A stretch of DNA of 64,000 nucleotides from Gelatoporia subvermispora B (taxonomy: Eukaryota > Basidiomycota > Agaricomycetes > Polyporales > Gelatoporiaceae). The notes under the pieces are model-generated. The model was not told where the DNA came from, searched no databases, and was given only the letters and a program-made list of their open reading frames with translations. The DNA lies in assembly GCA_000320605.2 (NCBI GenBank), contig KB445796.1:194916-258915 (forward strand). The letters are read 5' to 3'. Positions 1 to 11,140 of this stretch are shown in pieces (positions within the stretch are counted from its first letter, which is position 1; each line of letters starts with the position of its first letter). Made by a program: the position numbers and the translations under genes.

Positions 1-535
1 ATGGCACCAATGGCGTTCCGCGCAAGGAGAAGAAGCTGCGGAATTGCTACCCTGAAGCGCCGGCGCCAGAGAACGGCTTCCGCCGTACGCCCGTGGAACA
101 GGAGTACGAGGAGATGACACTGGCGGAAATTATGAATGGCAAGGCAAGTCGGGGTGTGTTGCATGTGCCGGTGAGACAAGTGTTGACAGACCTACAGGGG
201 AATGCATTCCCGGGCTTGCTAAGCCTGGTCGTCGCGTACCTGGACACGCTGGACTTTGACGAGACGGCGAGGCAGAAAATAGACGCATACCTGGATTTAA
301 TCAGACGGAGAACGAGTGGTGCGTGTCATCTGCGGGCTTACATTCGAATGATACTGACGCCTACCAACCCGCAGGATCACTGAAGACTGCCGCAACATGG
401 ATGAGGGAGTTTGTGCGCTCACATCCTGGGTACAAGTTCGATTCGGTCGTCAGTCAGGAGATCAACTACGATCTCGTAGTCGCATTGGACGAGATGTACG
501 TCATCCACCTCGCTCATTCAGCGCCCGGCGTCTAA
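1..535 (+). CDS. GSH1: Glutamate-cysteine ligase catalytic subunit, 3' part
   Basis: This is the C-terminal part of the enzyme that makes gamma-glutamylcysteine, the first and limiting step of cytosolic glutathione synthesis. The gene begins before the window. Reading is open from base 3 to a GT donor at 319; the 56 bp intron runs 319-374, and exon 2 (375-535) ends in TAA. The joined protein keeps family hallmarks: an E-M-T-L segment followed by a MNGK loop, the FPGLLSLV stretch, YLDLIRRRTSG, and then TAATWMREFV, HPGYKFDSVV and the terminal INYDLV. These match the eukaryotic GCS family in order and spacing. The N-terminal catalytic core lies outside the window and cannot be judged. It may supply glutathione to the three glutathione transferases found further along. 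Confidence 0.9.
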
Positions 536-821
536 CAGTATTCTAGCGAGCGAGGCACTCGGAAGGCCGAGGACTTCCTCCCAGCCGACTATCGTCCGAA
601 GGCATAAACATGAGGGTTCTTGGGTCAAGCGAGAAGTCATACAACTTGTACGTGCCGCTCTGCATTTCACAGACATTAGAGTATTCGCCGTAGCCGTATC
701 TCACTTTGGGGTTCCACTATTTGCATGCACTGAGTGTGTATCTATTATATCTTATCTGGGTCGAGCAAGAGACACTGTGAGCCCCTGTCCCTTTGTCCGC
801 GGAATAATGTACCGCGATGAA

Positions 822-1574
822 CTACAACTTCGGTTTCCCTCTATGCTCCGCGAACGTCTCCTGTATGCCTCTGCCGCCCTGTATATCTACCATGCATTTC
901 GCGTCTATCTCTCGTCCTTCAGCTGACAGCTCCAGGACCTTTGACCTCAAGGCGGTAGGAACGCAGACCACACCGTCGATGTCGGCCACGATCCAGTCGC
1001 CGGGCTCCACGGTGGCAGAGGGGAATGTATGAGGGTCTGAGGTATCATGTACGGAGATGGTCAGAGGAATGTTAACAGCAGATGGGCGAGTGAAGGGCGA
1101 TTGTCCAAGCGTGGACTGGCCCCGCGCGAAGACAGGAAACCCGGCTGCGTGGTGCTCTGCGATGTCTCTGCAGCGCCCAGATATGACCACGCCGAGGACA
1201 CCTCGCGCCTTCGCGCCAGCCGTCATCAGGCCTCCCCAGACGGCATTCTTCGCCTCTGCACGATGGATTCAGAGTGAGACAATTGTATCAGTGAGGCGTT
1301 ACGAAGTTAGAGGAGATACTGTACGGGGAGGAGTATCGATGACCATTACAGAGCCCTCGGGGGCGCTATCGACGAAGTGCGCGCTGAGCTTAGGGGCCGT
1401 CTGGTCGCTTGCCCAAACCATCTGCACAGTGTATGCGGGGCCGCACACGCGTGTCTCTGCCCCGTCCCGTGGCGAGTGGATGGTGATGTCGGGGATGAAG
1501 CCTCCGTGTGGCTGGCCCAGCTTAACCAGTGCGTCCGAGAGTTCGCAGGTGGAGAATTCAGCCAGCGAGGACAT
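822..1574 (-). CDS. RraA-like / HMG aldolase family protein
   Basis: Two exons (1325-1574 and 822-1255) joined over a 69 bp intron give 227 residues, the usual size for fungal members. The family includes 4-hydroxy-4-methyl-2-oxoglutarate aldolase and oxaloacetate decarboxylase, divalent-metal enzymes that act on short oxo acids; the bacterial namesake RraA instead binds RNase E. What shows it: an N-terminal helix starting STCELSDAL with a following GGFIPDI, the GPAYTVQ strand, a WGGLMTAGAKARG segment rebuilt across the splice junction, then VISGRCRD, where the R-D pair is the expected substrate and metal site, and the PGDWIVADIDGVV strand before the C-terminal helix. The start at 1574 is the first Met in frame that gives a full N-terminal helix. 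Which substrate it uses cannot be told from sequence. Confidence 0.82.
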
Positions 1575-3117
1575 GTTGAGGTACAGGTTGGCGATACTAT
1601 CCGCACATAAATCTGTTGTGATACACTATACGGTGGGATTAGAGCGGCATGTGTCCTGGTTTGTGTGCTAAATATATGCGCCTCGCGAGTTGGCTTCACG
1701 TGATCGACATGGAGGAGTTGCCCATTTTGGGACAACTCGCAAAGCTAGACTCGGATGCCACCAGTGGTATGTAGACCCGTTCAATGTCATGCAAAGCTTA
1801 TGTCCCGCATGCTCTGATTATGCTTTGGATGCCCCTAAAGATTTTTGGGGCTTATACTAATCAGTTTCTTTGCTTTAAGTAGTACAGGACTCTTGGCGGC
1901 ACAAGAAGATTCCGATGTGACATGGACCTGTCCCTTCGGAAATCCAGCTTTTGCAGCGAGGAATACATCGCGGTATGCTCAGAACGAGCGTGTTATTCTA
2001 CCTACATCCAGTTGCTTCTGTGCATACACCGAAAACAACACCGAAAACAATTTATTCGTGATGCTGGCCGGCGTGGAGCTTTAGCCAGTTTTAGTGAATA
2101 AGCTACCTGTGGAACAGGCCTCTGTGCAAAGTCGCTTAAATATTGATATTGCATTTCTCGCATTTAAGATGTCCTGATCATTGTAATCAGAATAGCTCAT
2201 AGATTAACGAAGCATCTCTCAGGAAGGCACGGACAGATCTACAATCGAATCACCCTATGAAGATAGTACTGGACTGGCTCACGAAATACGTTGCACTCAA
2301 AAAATCTCGACAGTCTGCACGAGTCAGGACCAAGGATTGTCATCTAACTCATCCATCTGCAGCCCCTCTAGATTCTCCGAACCGAAGATTCGTTTCATGA
2401 CCATCAGCTACGCCGCGGCCCGCCACGAGAATATCCGTGTACCGCAGCACAGTTTCTTACCCATGAAGAAGAGCCGCAATTGCTGTCCGCGGAAAACCAC
2501 CTGGCCGTCTTGTCGAAGCCGGCCCGAACAGAGTTCCGACGGCCGCTAGAATTTGAGCCTGCGTCTGCGCAGGAGCCATTCATTTACTCGAACGACCTCT
2601 GGTATAACACAGGCTGCAGCCTGGAGCATTGCGAAACTGCTGTGTAAGACGAGCGCTCGATGCTGACCAAAGCATAGGCAGCAAGGCTGCATTACATTGA
2701 GAAGGTTTGTTCGACGCAGCTCGACGTCGCGACACTAGTGTCGGCAATGTACGCCCGTGAGAACTCCTGCCCACGCCTCCCTTTAGCCGCTTACCCAACG
2801 TTGAGATAGTAGCGTTGTTCAGCGCTGCATCCTGTTAATTTATTGCCTACTTTCTGATTTCGTGTCAGGGTGTCGCTTACCATGTACCCCATCGCTTCGA
2901 GTAACGTCATGAGCGCGAGCATAGTCGAGCGGGATTTGCGACGATGAGCGATCGAAGGACCCGCAGCTCGCCGCTGACACCTGCTTTCCCAAGTCAAAGA
3001 TGCTATCGCGCAGCGACCTTCCCAGACATATATATATCGAGCTGCAGGAGCGATGTAGACCATCTACCACGTAATATACTCGCAGATCAATAACTGCTCG
3101 AAAAGAAGACAAGCAAG
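1575..3117. other. Intergenic, no gene seen
   Basis: There are only short open frames without recognisable motifs or splice-linked continuation. It holds the 5' flank of the RraA-like gene and, at its right end, the promoter of the glutathione transferase. No tRNA, repeat or hairpin stood out. Confidence 0.5.
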
Positions 3118-4798
3118 ATGCCTGAGCAGATCAACCTGTACGCTACGTATCCCCTTGCTTGACAAGGGTTCTGTCCGACCGAGAATTGAAGCCCACTTTC
3201 GTCTCACCGTTTGTATTTGTTTGGCCTTATCACATGCTAACACGCACACGCACACTACAAGCACGCGCAAACACAGTCCCTATTATTTCCTTTTATATCA
3301 TACAAACCCCATACATACAACAATACATCAAGAATTCCCGGTTCTGAATGTAATTGTGACCCATTTCTCTCCACCATACCTCCGTCGCGGTATTCAAAGC
3401 TTCTAAGCGATCATCATGGACTATGTGACGCCATGAAAAGCTCTTCGTCGAAGTCTCGTAGGAGCCGGATTGTCGCTCTTCCTGAACTCCGGGACATAGC
3501 GACGTAGAAGTTGAATAGACTAAGGCCACCTGTCGGAGGTGTCGCGATGTCGACCAGCACACAAGGGATTGTTTGGCCCTGAGCACGATAATCCGTGAAA
3601 GCGTACGCTGCTGTCATGGAAAATTGACGCCTGCGGCCGGTTCGCGAATATGTCTTATGACTGTTCCTGGAATCCTGCTTGCATGGACCATAATTTGGAA
3701 CGACCATGTCGCAACCTCAACCGGATAACAGAATCTTCCAGGCCCTCTAGTTTTTGCGGGGATGGAATATACCACTGCGGTCGTTGTTATGCTGTTATAA
3801 ATTATACAGAAAAAATATACTCTGAACGAGAAAGTCGAACATGTGCAACAGGGCAAGCAAGGGTACTGCCGTCGAGAGGCGGCAATTCACCGAGTGTATG
3901 TATTGATGCAAATGCAATCGCACTTTGCTCATTGAGTCTCACTCGATTCCTGTAGATCAGCCCCTTCTCCCACGCGGCAAGTTAGATTCTACGGGATGAT
4001 CTAAGACACTCACGGTTTGCACAGGTCAACCTTGCCTTGTTGGAGGCTGGCGCTAAGTTCAACAGGTACGAAGTCGACCTCATCAACAAGCCTGATTGGT
4101 TCGTAAAGCAGATAAACCCTGTAGGAAAGGTATTCCGCACTCAACTCTGAACCTTTCGGCAGAGTTTTTCACCAACTTCAACAGGTGCCTGCTTTGACCT
4201 ACGGCGGTCCCAACGTGCCGCTCGACCAGCCATCGCCAGAGTCGGTCAAGCTCAACGAGTCCCGCGTTCTGCTCGAGTTCATCGTAGACCTCTTTCCCAA
4301 GGCGCGGCTTCTCCCTGAGGACCCCGTTCTCCGCGCCAAGGCGCGCTTCTTCTCCGAGGTCGTGTTGTCGCGCCTCTTTCCAGCCTGGCATGGATACTGG
4401 GCCAAGGGGCAGCCCACTGAGCCGATCGTTGCCGCCCTCGAGGAAATGCAGGCGCTGCTCCCCCCGAGCGGCTTCGCTGTCGGCGAGTGGTCAATTGCCG
4501 ATGCTGCCGCTGCTTCCATCCTCGCTCGCACTGAGGTTATCTTCGAGATCAACCACCCCATCAACGGCTGGGCTGAAAGCGAAAATCGCAAGATGCTCGA
4601 CTTGCTCGATGGGCCGCTTTTTGTCCGCCTCAAGCAGTACCGTCTCGACCTGGCGGCCAGGCCTGCCTTCAAGGCTAGCTTTGACAAGGTGTGTATCCTC
4701 GTATCTGTCTTTACGCCTTATCTGACGTGGATATACAACAGACCGTGGTCAAAGATTTCAGGGCTTTGTTCGACTTCTTGGTCCAGCCTAAGCAATAG
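3118..4798 (+). CDS. Glutathione S-transferase, omega/Ser type (copy 1)
   Basis: Predicted exons are 3118-3150, 3956-3976, 4025-4129, 4185-4688 and 4742-4798, giving 239 residues. The N-terminal thioredoxin fold starts MPEQINLY; the catalytic loop reads SPFSH, with Ser where classical omega enzymes have Cys, and is followed by NPVGKVPAL, the cis-Pro glutathione site. The helical C-terminal domain contains VGEWSIADAA. It is a close relative of the gene at 30728-31670: exon sizes are the same except for the last. Two oddities are seen. The exon 1 donor is missing because a 745 bp element (3150-3894) sits exactly there; removing it rebuilds TAT followed by GTATGT. Intron 2 (3977-4024) appears to start with GC (GCAAGT) where copy 2 has GTTTGT. 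The gene is active only if the insertion can be spliced out or bypassed; otherwise it is a recent pseudogene. Confidence 0.75.
3150..3894 (+). mobile_element. Helitron-like non-autonomous insertion in GST intron 1
   Basis: The segment starts with TC directly after an A (3149) and ends CGAG directly before a T (3895), so the target was an A-T dinucleotide with no target duplication, as Helitrons require. A hairpin sits at 3867-3884 (7 bp stem with one G-T pair, GAGA loop) 10 nt before the right end, the canonical Helitron 3' layout. Only the last four bases deviate (CGAG instead of CTRR). The left end CCCTTGCTTG recurs inverted near the right end (CAAGCAAGGG, about 3854-3863). Removing exactly these 745 bases restores exon 1 plus a GTATGT donor and leaves a 60 bp intron, the same length as intron 1 of the paralogue. 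Inside are a helicase fragment on the minus strand and a CA-rich simple repeat near 3240-3275. Confidence 0.72.
3359..3635 (-). pseudogene. Fragment of Helitron PIF1-like helicase
   Basis: The minus strand encodes a stretch typical of the C-terminal end of basidiomycete Helitron helicases: MTAAYAFTDYRAQGQT, then CVLVDIATPP and FNFYVAMSRSSGR, then TIRLLRDFD. These correspond to the last helicase motifs (V and VI region) of the PIF1 group. The match stops at a TGA near 3414 and continues in another frame (a segment ending WWREMG), so it is frameshifted. The N-terminal Rep and Walker motifs are absent. It lies inside the Helitron-like element but on its opposite strand, the reverse of the usual arrangement. 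Confidence 0.7.
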
Positions 4799-5995
4799 GC
4801 CTCAGCTCCTTAAACCATCTCCGAGCGAATTTCGCTCATGTACACGTTCTCGAATCATGCCAAAAATGTCTGATTAATAATGTCTAAGAAATGAGACTGC
4901 CATTCAAGGTCCAAGAAAGGATAAAATACATCACATTTTACCCAGTAAGGGAAGTCAGATCCAAAGGAGGCAAAATCAGGTCGAAAACGATAGACGAAGA
5001 TTTGTTAGAGTGTGGCTTTTTTGAGACATAGCTAAGCCGCACACAAGCTGGGTACTGTTCCAGAAATATACAGAGTGAAGAAGCATTCAGGCTTGACTGA
5101 AGGATATGGTATTAAACCATTTCGCCTTGATTGTAATCTGGAAATCACGCATTTGAAGCTCCATCTTGAATTCACTTCAGACGCATTCGTAAATTCAGTA
5201 AATACCGTACAGTTTCGGTCCGCCAATCTTGGATCATCACTTGAGACGTATGCTGATCCGCCCCGGTCCAAGGCATCAGGAAAGTCTCCTTTTTCACTTT
5301 TATCGCTTTCCACGTCTTTCTTTTAAAACTCAGGAAGCACTCAAATAGCAACGAACCCACGAAAATTCCAGTCCAGTTGGATCAAGATTCTCCCACTCTT
5401 TCTGCTTTCATATTTAAGGTAGGGGAAGATGACGCAAAAGCCGATCGAATATCTTCCTGATGAAACCTGCTGGACATTATCACGTGTGGATTAAGAGTTG
5501 GAAGAGGCTCTTCTGTCTTGGCAGATAACCCATCCGAGATGGGTTGAGATGGCGCGGACTTGCGCATCGTGGCCGCTTGGATCCCGAGAATCTTCGAGCC
5601 CAATGGTTCTTATGCCATATTCAACGCATTCTACGCGTGCTGTAGTATGATTATGCTACACATCTGTCGCGACAAAATATGCAAGCTTCGACGAAACTCC
5701 GTTTTCAAACCTACCACGCTCATACCGTTGGCTATCAAATCAGCTGGGTCGTTTGTCTCTGGCTTCCCAAGATATAGTTCTAGTATGTCTGGGTCACACG
5801 GCCTGTCATCGGAACCTGAGGTCACGGACGCAATTGTGCCTAGATGACATGCGGGTACGAAGGCAACGCGAGCTGCAATCAGCCATGTGACTCATCAACA
5901 TCAACTAGATAGACCTGCGAAAATTGAGGATTGTTGTACCATGAGATCTTGGTGTTAGCAGGTCAAACCCTGTTCGCAACCTATCCAATTCTCCA
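4799..5995. other. Intergenic, no gene seen
   Basis: Holds the 3' flank of the glutathione transferase and the 5' flank of the small membrane protein. Short open frames on both strands show no recognisable domain. An upstream exon of the membrane protein could be hidden here but I cannot support one. Confidence 0.45.
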
Positions 5996-6545
5996 ATGTC
6001 GTCGCCACCACCTGCTAGTGTTAGTTTCAACGACCCAAACAATAGTGCGCAGCTCTCAACCACGTAAACCATATCAACTCTTGAAAGACGGGGATTCTAA
6101 CGCCATCTGCTACAGGAAGAACGCCGAGAGTTTCACGGCTGGTGCATCAAATCCATCCTCCACGTCTTCTTTCTCTCCAACACATCCTCAGCCGTCTGTA
6201 GCAGGTGATACTTTGAGTCATCCACACAGCACATACATCATCCTTGGCGCAGTTCTGGGTAGTATTGTGGTCACAGTCGCCGTCGCGTATATTGTAAGCC
6301 TTTGGAAGAAGCTACGAAGACGATCGAAACGTACATATGTGTCCTCTGCTACTGGACGACCTGCTGGCAGTAAGCCACTCAATTCATCCGTCAATCTGCC
6401 AGGCTCAGATGCGTCGACCATCGTAGGCATGTCCGAACTCTATCGCCCTGCTCCCGCGCCACCTGCGTCGTCCGCCCTACCTTCGGGGATGTCTCGTCGG
6501 GAGCAGTTGTTGATAGAAGAAGTGCAGAGATCGGACTCCACTTAG
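5996..6545 (+). CDS. Small single-pass membrane protein, Ser/Thr-rich
   Basis: Two exons (5996-6063, 6116-6545) around a 52 bp intron encode 165 residues. The N-terminal half is rich in Ser, Thr and Pro, as in O-mannosylated cell-surface proteins. One strong membrane helix (YIILGAVLGSIVVTVAVAYIV) spans about residues 65-85, followed directly by a basic stop-transfer run (KKLRRRSKR). The cytosolic tail is Pro/Ser-rich and ends with an amphipathic RREQLLIEEVQRS. There is no N-terminal signal peptide in this model, so either the helix acts as a signal anchor or an upstream exon is missing. Many basidiomycete genes have this layout (extracellular stalk, one helix, short tail) and none of their functions can be read from sequence. 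Confidence 0.6.
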
Positions 6546-6951
6546 CTCACAAGACCGCACACTTTCTCATTGTCCATGGGAGCGTAGCGGAACACGAACT
6601 GTGTCAGGAATACATGATCGTCTATCTGTTTTTATCACACTGGTCTTATCTTATTAGTACATGTTTCTTGTGCATGTTGACATCAAATCGGACTATATAC
6701 CCCGTGAAAATGGCTGAAGCTGAATAATTCATCTTGACCCGTTTGCTATATAATTAGGGTATCTATGTATCGAAACTTACATATTCGACTTCCTACCGTT
6801 TATCATATACCTGCGCCGAACTGCTCGAATGCCGTTTGGGCTGGTTCTCAGTCAGCCATGCTAAATGCTTGATGCTCCCAAGTGAAGAGAGGACATTTGA
6901 CAAATTGCTACAAATACAACACGCGAAATCACTCTGGATGAATCGTCGAGC
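6546..6951. other. Convergent 3' flanks, no gene seen
   Basis: Space between the 3' ends of the small membrane protein (+) and the GH115 gene (-). AT-rich, with no open frame of note. Confidence 0.5.
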
Positions 6952-9900
6952 TCAAGAGGAGACGAAGACACTCTCAGGAGGACCAAGATAGCTGGGCTGG
7001 ACACCTCCGGTATCTGCGGAAACCGTACGTCAGTCAACCATGTACACAGTCAGGAGGCTCAAGCCGCTCACCTATCACCAGCTTCTCGAATATTACTGCG
7101 GGCTCTATCATCCAGATCTGTACTTCAGGTTAGAGCCTGCCAGTCTCTAGGGTTCCTTGGTTACGGGGCGTACCTTCATGGTGTGCGCACCAGGCGGCGC
7201 GACAAAGGAGAGATTGGTATAGATGAGGTTATTCGCGACCCATCCATCGTAACCATTCCATTCAGGAGGATATCCTCCCGGAGGGCCCTCAGGTACAAAG
7301 TAATCAGCCTGCGGTTCGCCGTTGTCGATTGCCATGGCGAATGCGAGCGGGCGGTCAGGGCCCAATCCATTCAAAGTAGGGCCCATGAACGCCGTAACGG
7401 TGACATTGCCGCTATCGTTGAAGGAGTTGAACGTGTAGAAGTCATACTCGCTACGCGACTGTTAGAATACCTGTACTTGTATATGTTTCTCCTACTCACA
7501 TGCTAGGACCAGTGCCCGCGGTGAAATTGAGCTCATCGCCTCCTCGAGGCCAGGGAGTCACACCAGAGAGAGTGCGTCCGTAGTCCGGGAGGTTTGTCCA
7601 GGCGATGCCGGACACCGTGGTGTTCCTCGACGCATGAGCGGCTTCGATGGACACTCCGCCGTCTCCCTCAACGAAACCTACCATCGCGCGATATGAGGTG
7701 TGCGACAAGTCATGATAAGTCGTGACGAACCAGTGAACCCCTTGGGAACTGTCGTATGATTGGCGATGAATGTCACAGTCAAGGACATTGACGGCTGGTC
7801 TTGCACAGTTGCGTTAAATGTGATCAGTGCCGCCTGTGCACCTTCGACTTGACCCCAGTCAGCGGACAAGAAGACGCGCTGTTCTGGAGAGCTGGGCGAG
7901 ATGGAACCCTGGGACGGCGAGATCTTCGCCCAGCTTACATTGCTTGTCGCAGTAAAGGTGAAGGGAGTAGGACCTCCGGCACCGACATCGATGAAGCGAT
8001 TGCCAGCAGGAACAAATGCATCCAAAGTCATCGTCGGGTTCGGACAGCTGTATTCGGCCGCGCAGTCGTACTGGTTGTCGCCTGGCCTGTGGATGTGTGA
8101 GCGTGCAGATATATTGCATAAAATAGCCTCTCACCATGCTCCCAATGTTCCTTCGGGAACGATACGCATTGCACCAGGGAGCGCTTGCTTCCTGGCTTGC
8201 ACCTTCGAGACTGGCGGCATGCTGCGAAAGTATGAACATCGATGTAGCGATAATACGCGCGGAACTCACGTGTTAGCCATAGGCTGTTGCCAGTAGTAGT
8301 ACATGACGTGGGTTTGGTCCATCATGTGGTCCCTGCGGAGTTGTTAATGTGTTTAAGTCCTTACAACGTCGCATAATACGTGCCATTTGCCTGCGTAAAA
8401 CTTAGTGTCACGTAAAATGGCACAGTCAATATGCTTACCATCGAGGATAGAATGGTACTCCAATTCGAGATCATAATCCTGTTCGAAGAGCGTGCCGACC
8501 ATATCCGCGTAGTCGTTCGCACTAACACGAGCCTGCGATGCGCGCAAGTTGTTGATTCCGGCGTAGATCCACATAGTTCCGACTGTGGCTGCGGCACGAA
8601 CAGGATGGAGCACGAGCTGGAAGAAAGCAGGCTGCATGTCTGACGGCATCTGGTCGGCAAGGCGAGTGGCGGATGCGTTCAAGGCCTGCCATTCGGATAG
8701 CATGGTGTCCGCCCTTGGTCACTGTCAGCTCTAGGCTCGTATGCTAAGTAGCATGAGTCACATACTCTCGGTAGCTGATGAGACTGTACGTCGTGGAGTT
8801 GAGCAGCTCTGGCTTCCTCCGCGAGTTGAAACGTGTAAGGTTTGCAATGATGGTCGCGACCTCATCACCATCGGTCTTGGAGACGTCGAATTCACGCTGC
8901 GCCCAGGATGAGACGAAGGTGTTCAGGTTGTTCTGGTTCCATATTGACGAGTTCCATCCATAGGTCATGAAGAACTCAATGCCCATCTCATATGGCTTGA
9001 GGTCGCCGACGTTGAGAAGCCAAATTCGTGTTGCGTCTCGAGCCACCGCGGTGGACAGCTGTTCAAAGGTCTAGAGCGAAATGAGACTCGAAGTACACCG
9101 GTGCGAACCATTCTCACCTTCGAAACTTGGGAGGTCTATGTTCACGATGTGAACATGAATGCAGAAGGGGAGAAGGGGAGCCTCTCACGGTGATCCACTT
9201 GTAATCTCTCGGAGGTCCAACCTTTACATCGCGGTTACTTGTCAGTCCGCGAGCACATACCAAGCAGCAAGAAACTCACAAGATCGTACTGCGTCGTGGT
9301 AAAATCAGCACGCCACTCACTCATGAACACGAATAACCCACGTGATAGTACACTCCAGCCCCTCCTGTCCTGTTCCTCTCACTGGGTAAAGGGAACCGTC
9401 GAATATTACCCCAGCTATGAGTTGATGTCAGGATATCAGGCGACATCCAGCAACGAAGTTCCCTTACGTGTCATCCGTCCATAACAAAGTGATTTCGTCA
9501 GGGACACGCATGCCATCGTCGTAGTATCCCTCCACCTCTTGGTCTATAAAAAGCTCAATCGAACAATAACTCAGAAAGACAGAAAGACAGCCTACAGAGA
9601 CACCACATCTGCGGAATACTAGTCACATCGCTCGTGTTGTAGACGTTACTTAAGATGGTTTGCTGGTCCGAGACAATCTCTTCCAGCAGCGCAATGTCGC
9701 CTTGTTCGGCAATGGGCTCTGTTGCCAACCACTGCTTGTGAGACACGAAGTAAACACGTGAAGATCTTTGACATACCGTCACCTTTAGAAGATCCACTCG
9801 GTCAGCAGCACTCAAAGCAGTCACTGAAACAAGGAACGTACCATCACCGCGCATACCGACAGTCCAGATGTTCTCATACGGCTCGGCACGCTCTGCGCCT

Positions 9901-11140
9901 ACAACCCAGAAGTTGTAGATATTCTGCTTGTTGACGCCGTAATCCCAGGGGCCAACACCAAAGAGATTCCATTCAACCGGGATCGAACGCATCATAGGTT
10001 CCTCATGACTGGTGCCCATGACGATACCGTACCAATCCGCCAAGGGCTGATTCTGGTCATCATCAACACCGAACGCACTGCGTGTCACATAGATAAGCGA
10101 CATTGTTTCCAAGAATTTCCGAAGCTCACCTGCTCCATTGCGCTGAGTGAAAGCCACGTTAGCCCCTACACGTATATGATCGTACTGTATACGCAAGCGT
10201 ACCTGGCCATAGATAGTTGGCTTTCAGCCGGAGCAGAAGCTCAAACCTGGAGGACATCGGTGAATCAAGTGTACATGCGGAAGTATGTGTTCATACGTAC
10301 ACGTTTGTGTAGAAGAAGTGGTTGAAAGGAGAGCCGGTCAATGCCGCACCAGTTCCGTTGGTGAATTTCTCCATGGCCCAATTCTGAAGCGCAGGTTGCT
10401 CATCGTTCAGAAAGAGTCCACGATACTTGACGGTGGGCGAAGAATGAGAGCAGCCCTCGGCATCAACGAAGATCTGCGCATTTTTCGTTGTAGGCACATC
10501 TGCCCACCTGAGCGTACAAGAGTGAGCTTCATAGAATCATTACTGGACGCGCAATATTTTGAGCTCACCAATTCCACGGGGATACACCTATGTATATGTG
10601 TCTGGGTCATAAACTGATAGCTTCAGAATACAGGAAATACTTACCGAATTGTTCAGAGTGATCATACAGAGCATATATCGTCCCTCGCTTGTCGGCGCCA
10701 ATCACCACGTAGGCGCTAGACACTCCAGGTAGTGGATTTTTGACTTCACGCGCCATGAAGGCTTCCCACTGTCCGTCGATAGAGGAGACATCGAGCTTCG
10801 TACGATTCACAATCGTGTCAATCAGAGATGAGCGACCAAGCGTGCCAATGATGATGGCATTTTGTATGTTGCCAAGGTGCGAGGAAGCAGTGATATTGGT
10901 AATGGAGGGTTTGACTCCAGTGACCTGCTCAATGTCGGAGACGAAGTCGAATGCAGTTCGCTGCACTCCCGGCCAATCATCAGCAGAGATGAAGACTGGA
11001 GTCGCTTCTCTGTTGCTGACAATGGGCAGCGAGTTGGAGGAAGGCGCGAACGAGACACAGGTAGTCTGGCCAATGGCGTGTACGCTTGCTGTCAACGACA
11101 GCAAGACGGCAAGAACGGAGCAGGCCCAGCGAACGCGCAT
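6952..11140 (-). CDS. GH115 xylan alpha-1,2-glucuronidase, secreted
   Basis: A 23-exon model gives 1002 residues, the usual length for fungal GH115 enzymes, which remove (4-O-methyl)glucuronic acid from internal xylose units of glucuronoxylan. The start at 11140 was chosen because it gives a signal peptide (MRVRWACSVLAVLLSL, cleavage near VHA); the upstream in-frame Met would add ten non-hydrophobic residues. Landmarks in order: YALYDHSEQFGVSPWNWWADVP, KYRGLFLNDE, LLLRLKANYLWPAQW, GIVMGTSHEEP, GMRGDGDEP, GYYDDGMRVP, TDDTWGNIRR, GGAGVYYH, PRDYKW and YDGWVANNLIY. Exons of 6 (9777-9782), 7 (8384-8390), 9 (9280-9288), 13, 18 and 19 nt are needed to keep these motifs; introns are 47-61 bp. Intron 16 would have to start with GC. 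The stop at 6952 follows a final exon ending in FVSS; reading through at 7147 instead would lose the conserved C-terminus. Confidence 0.88.
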
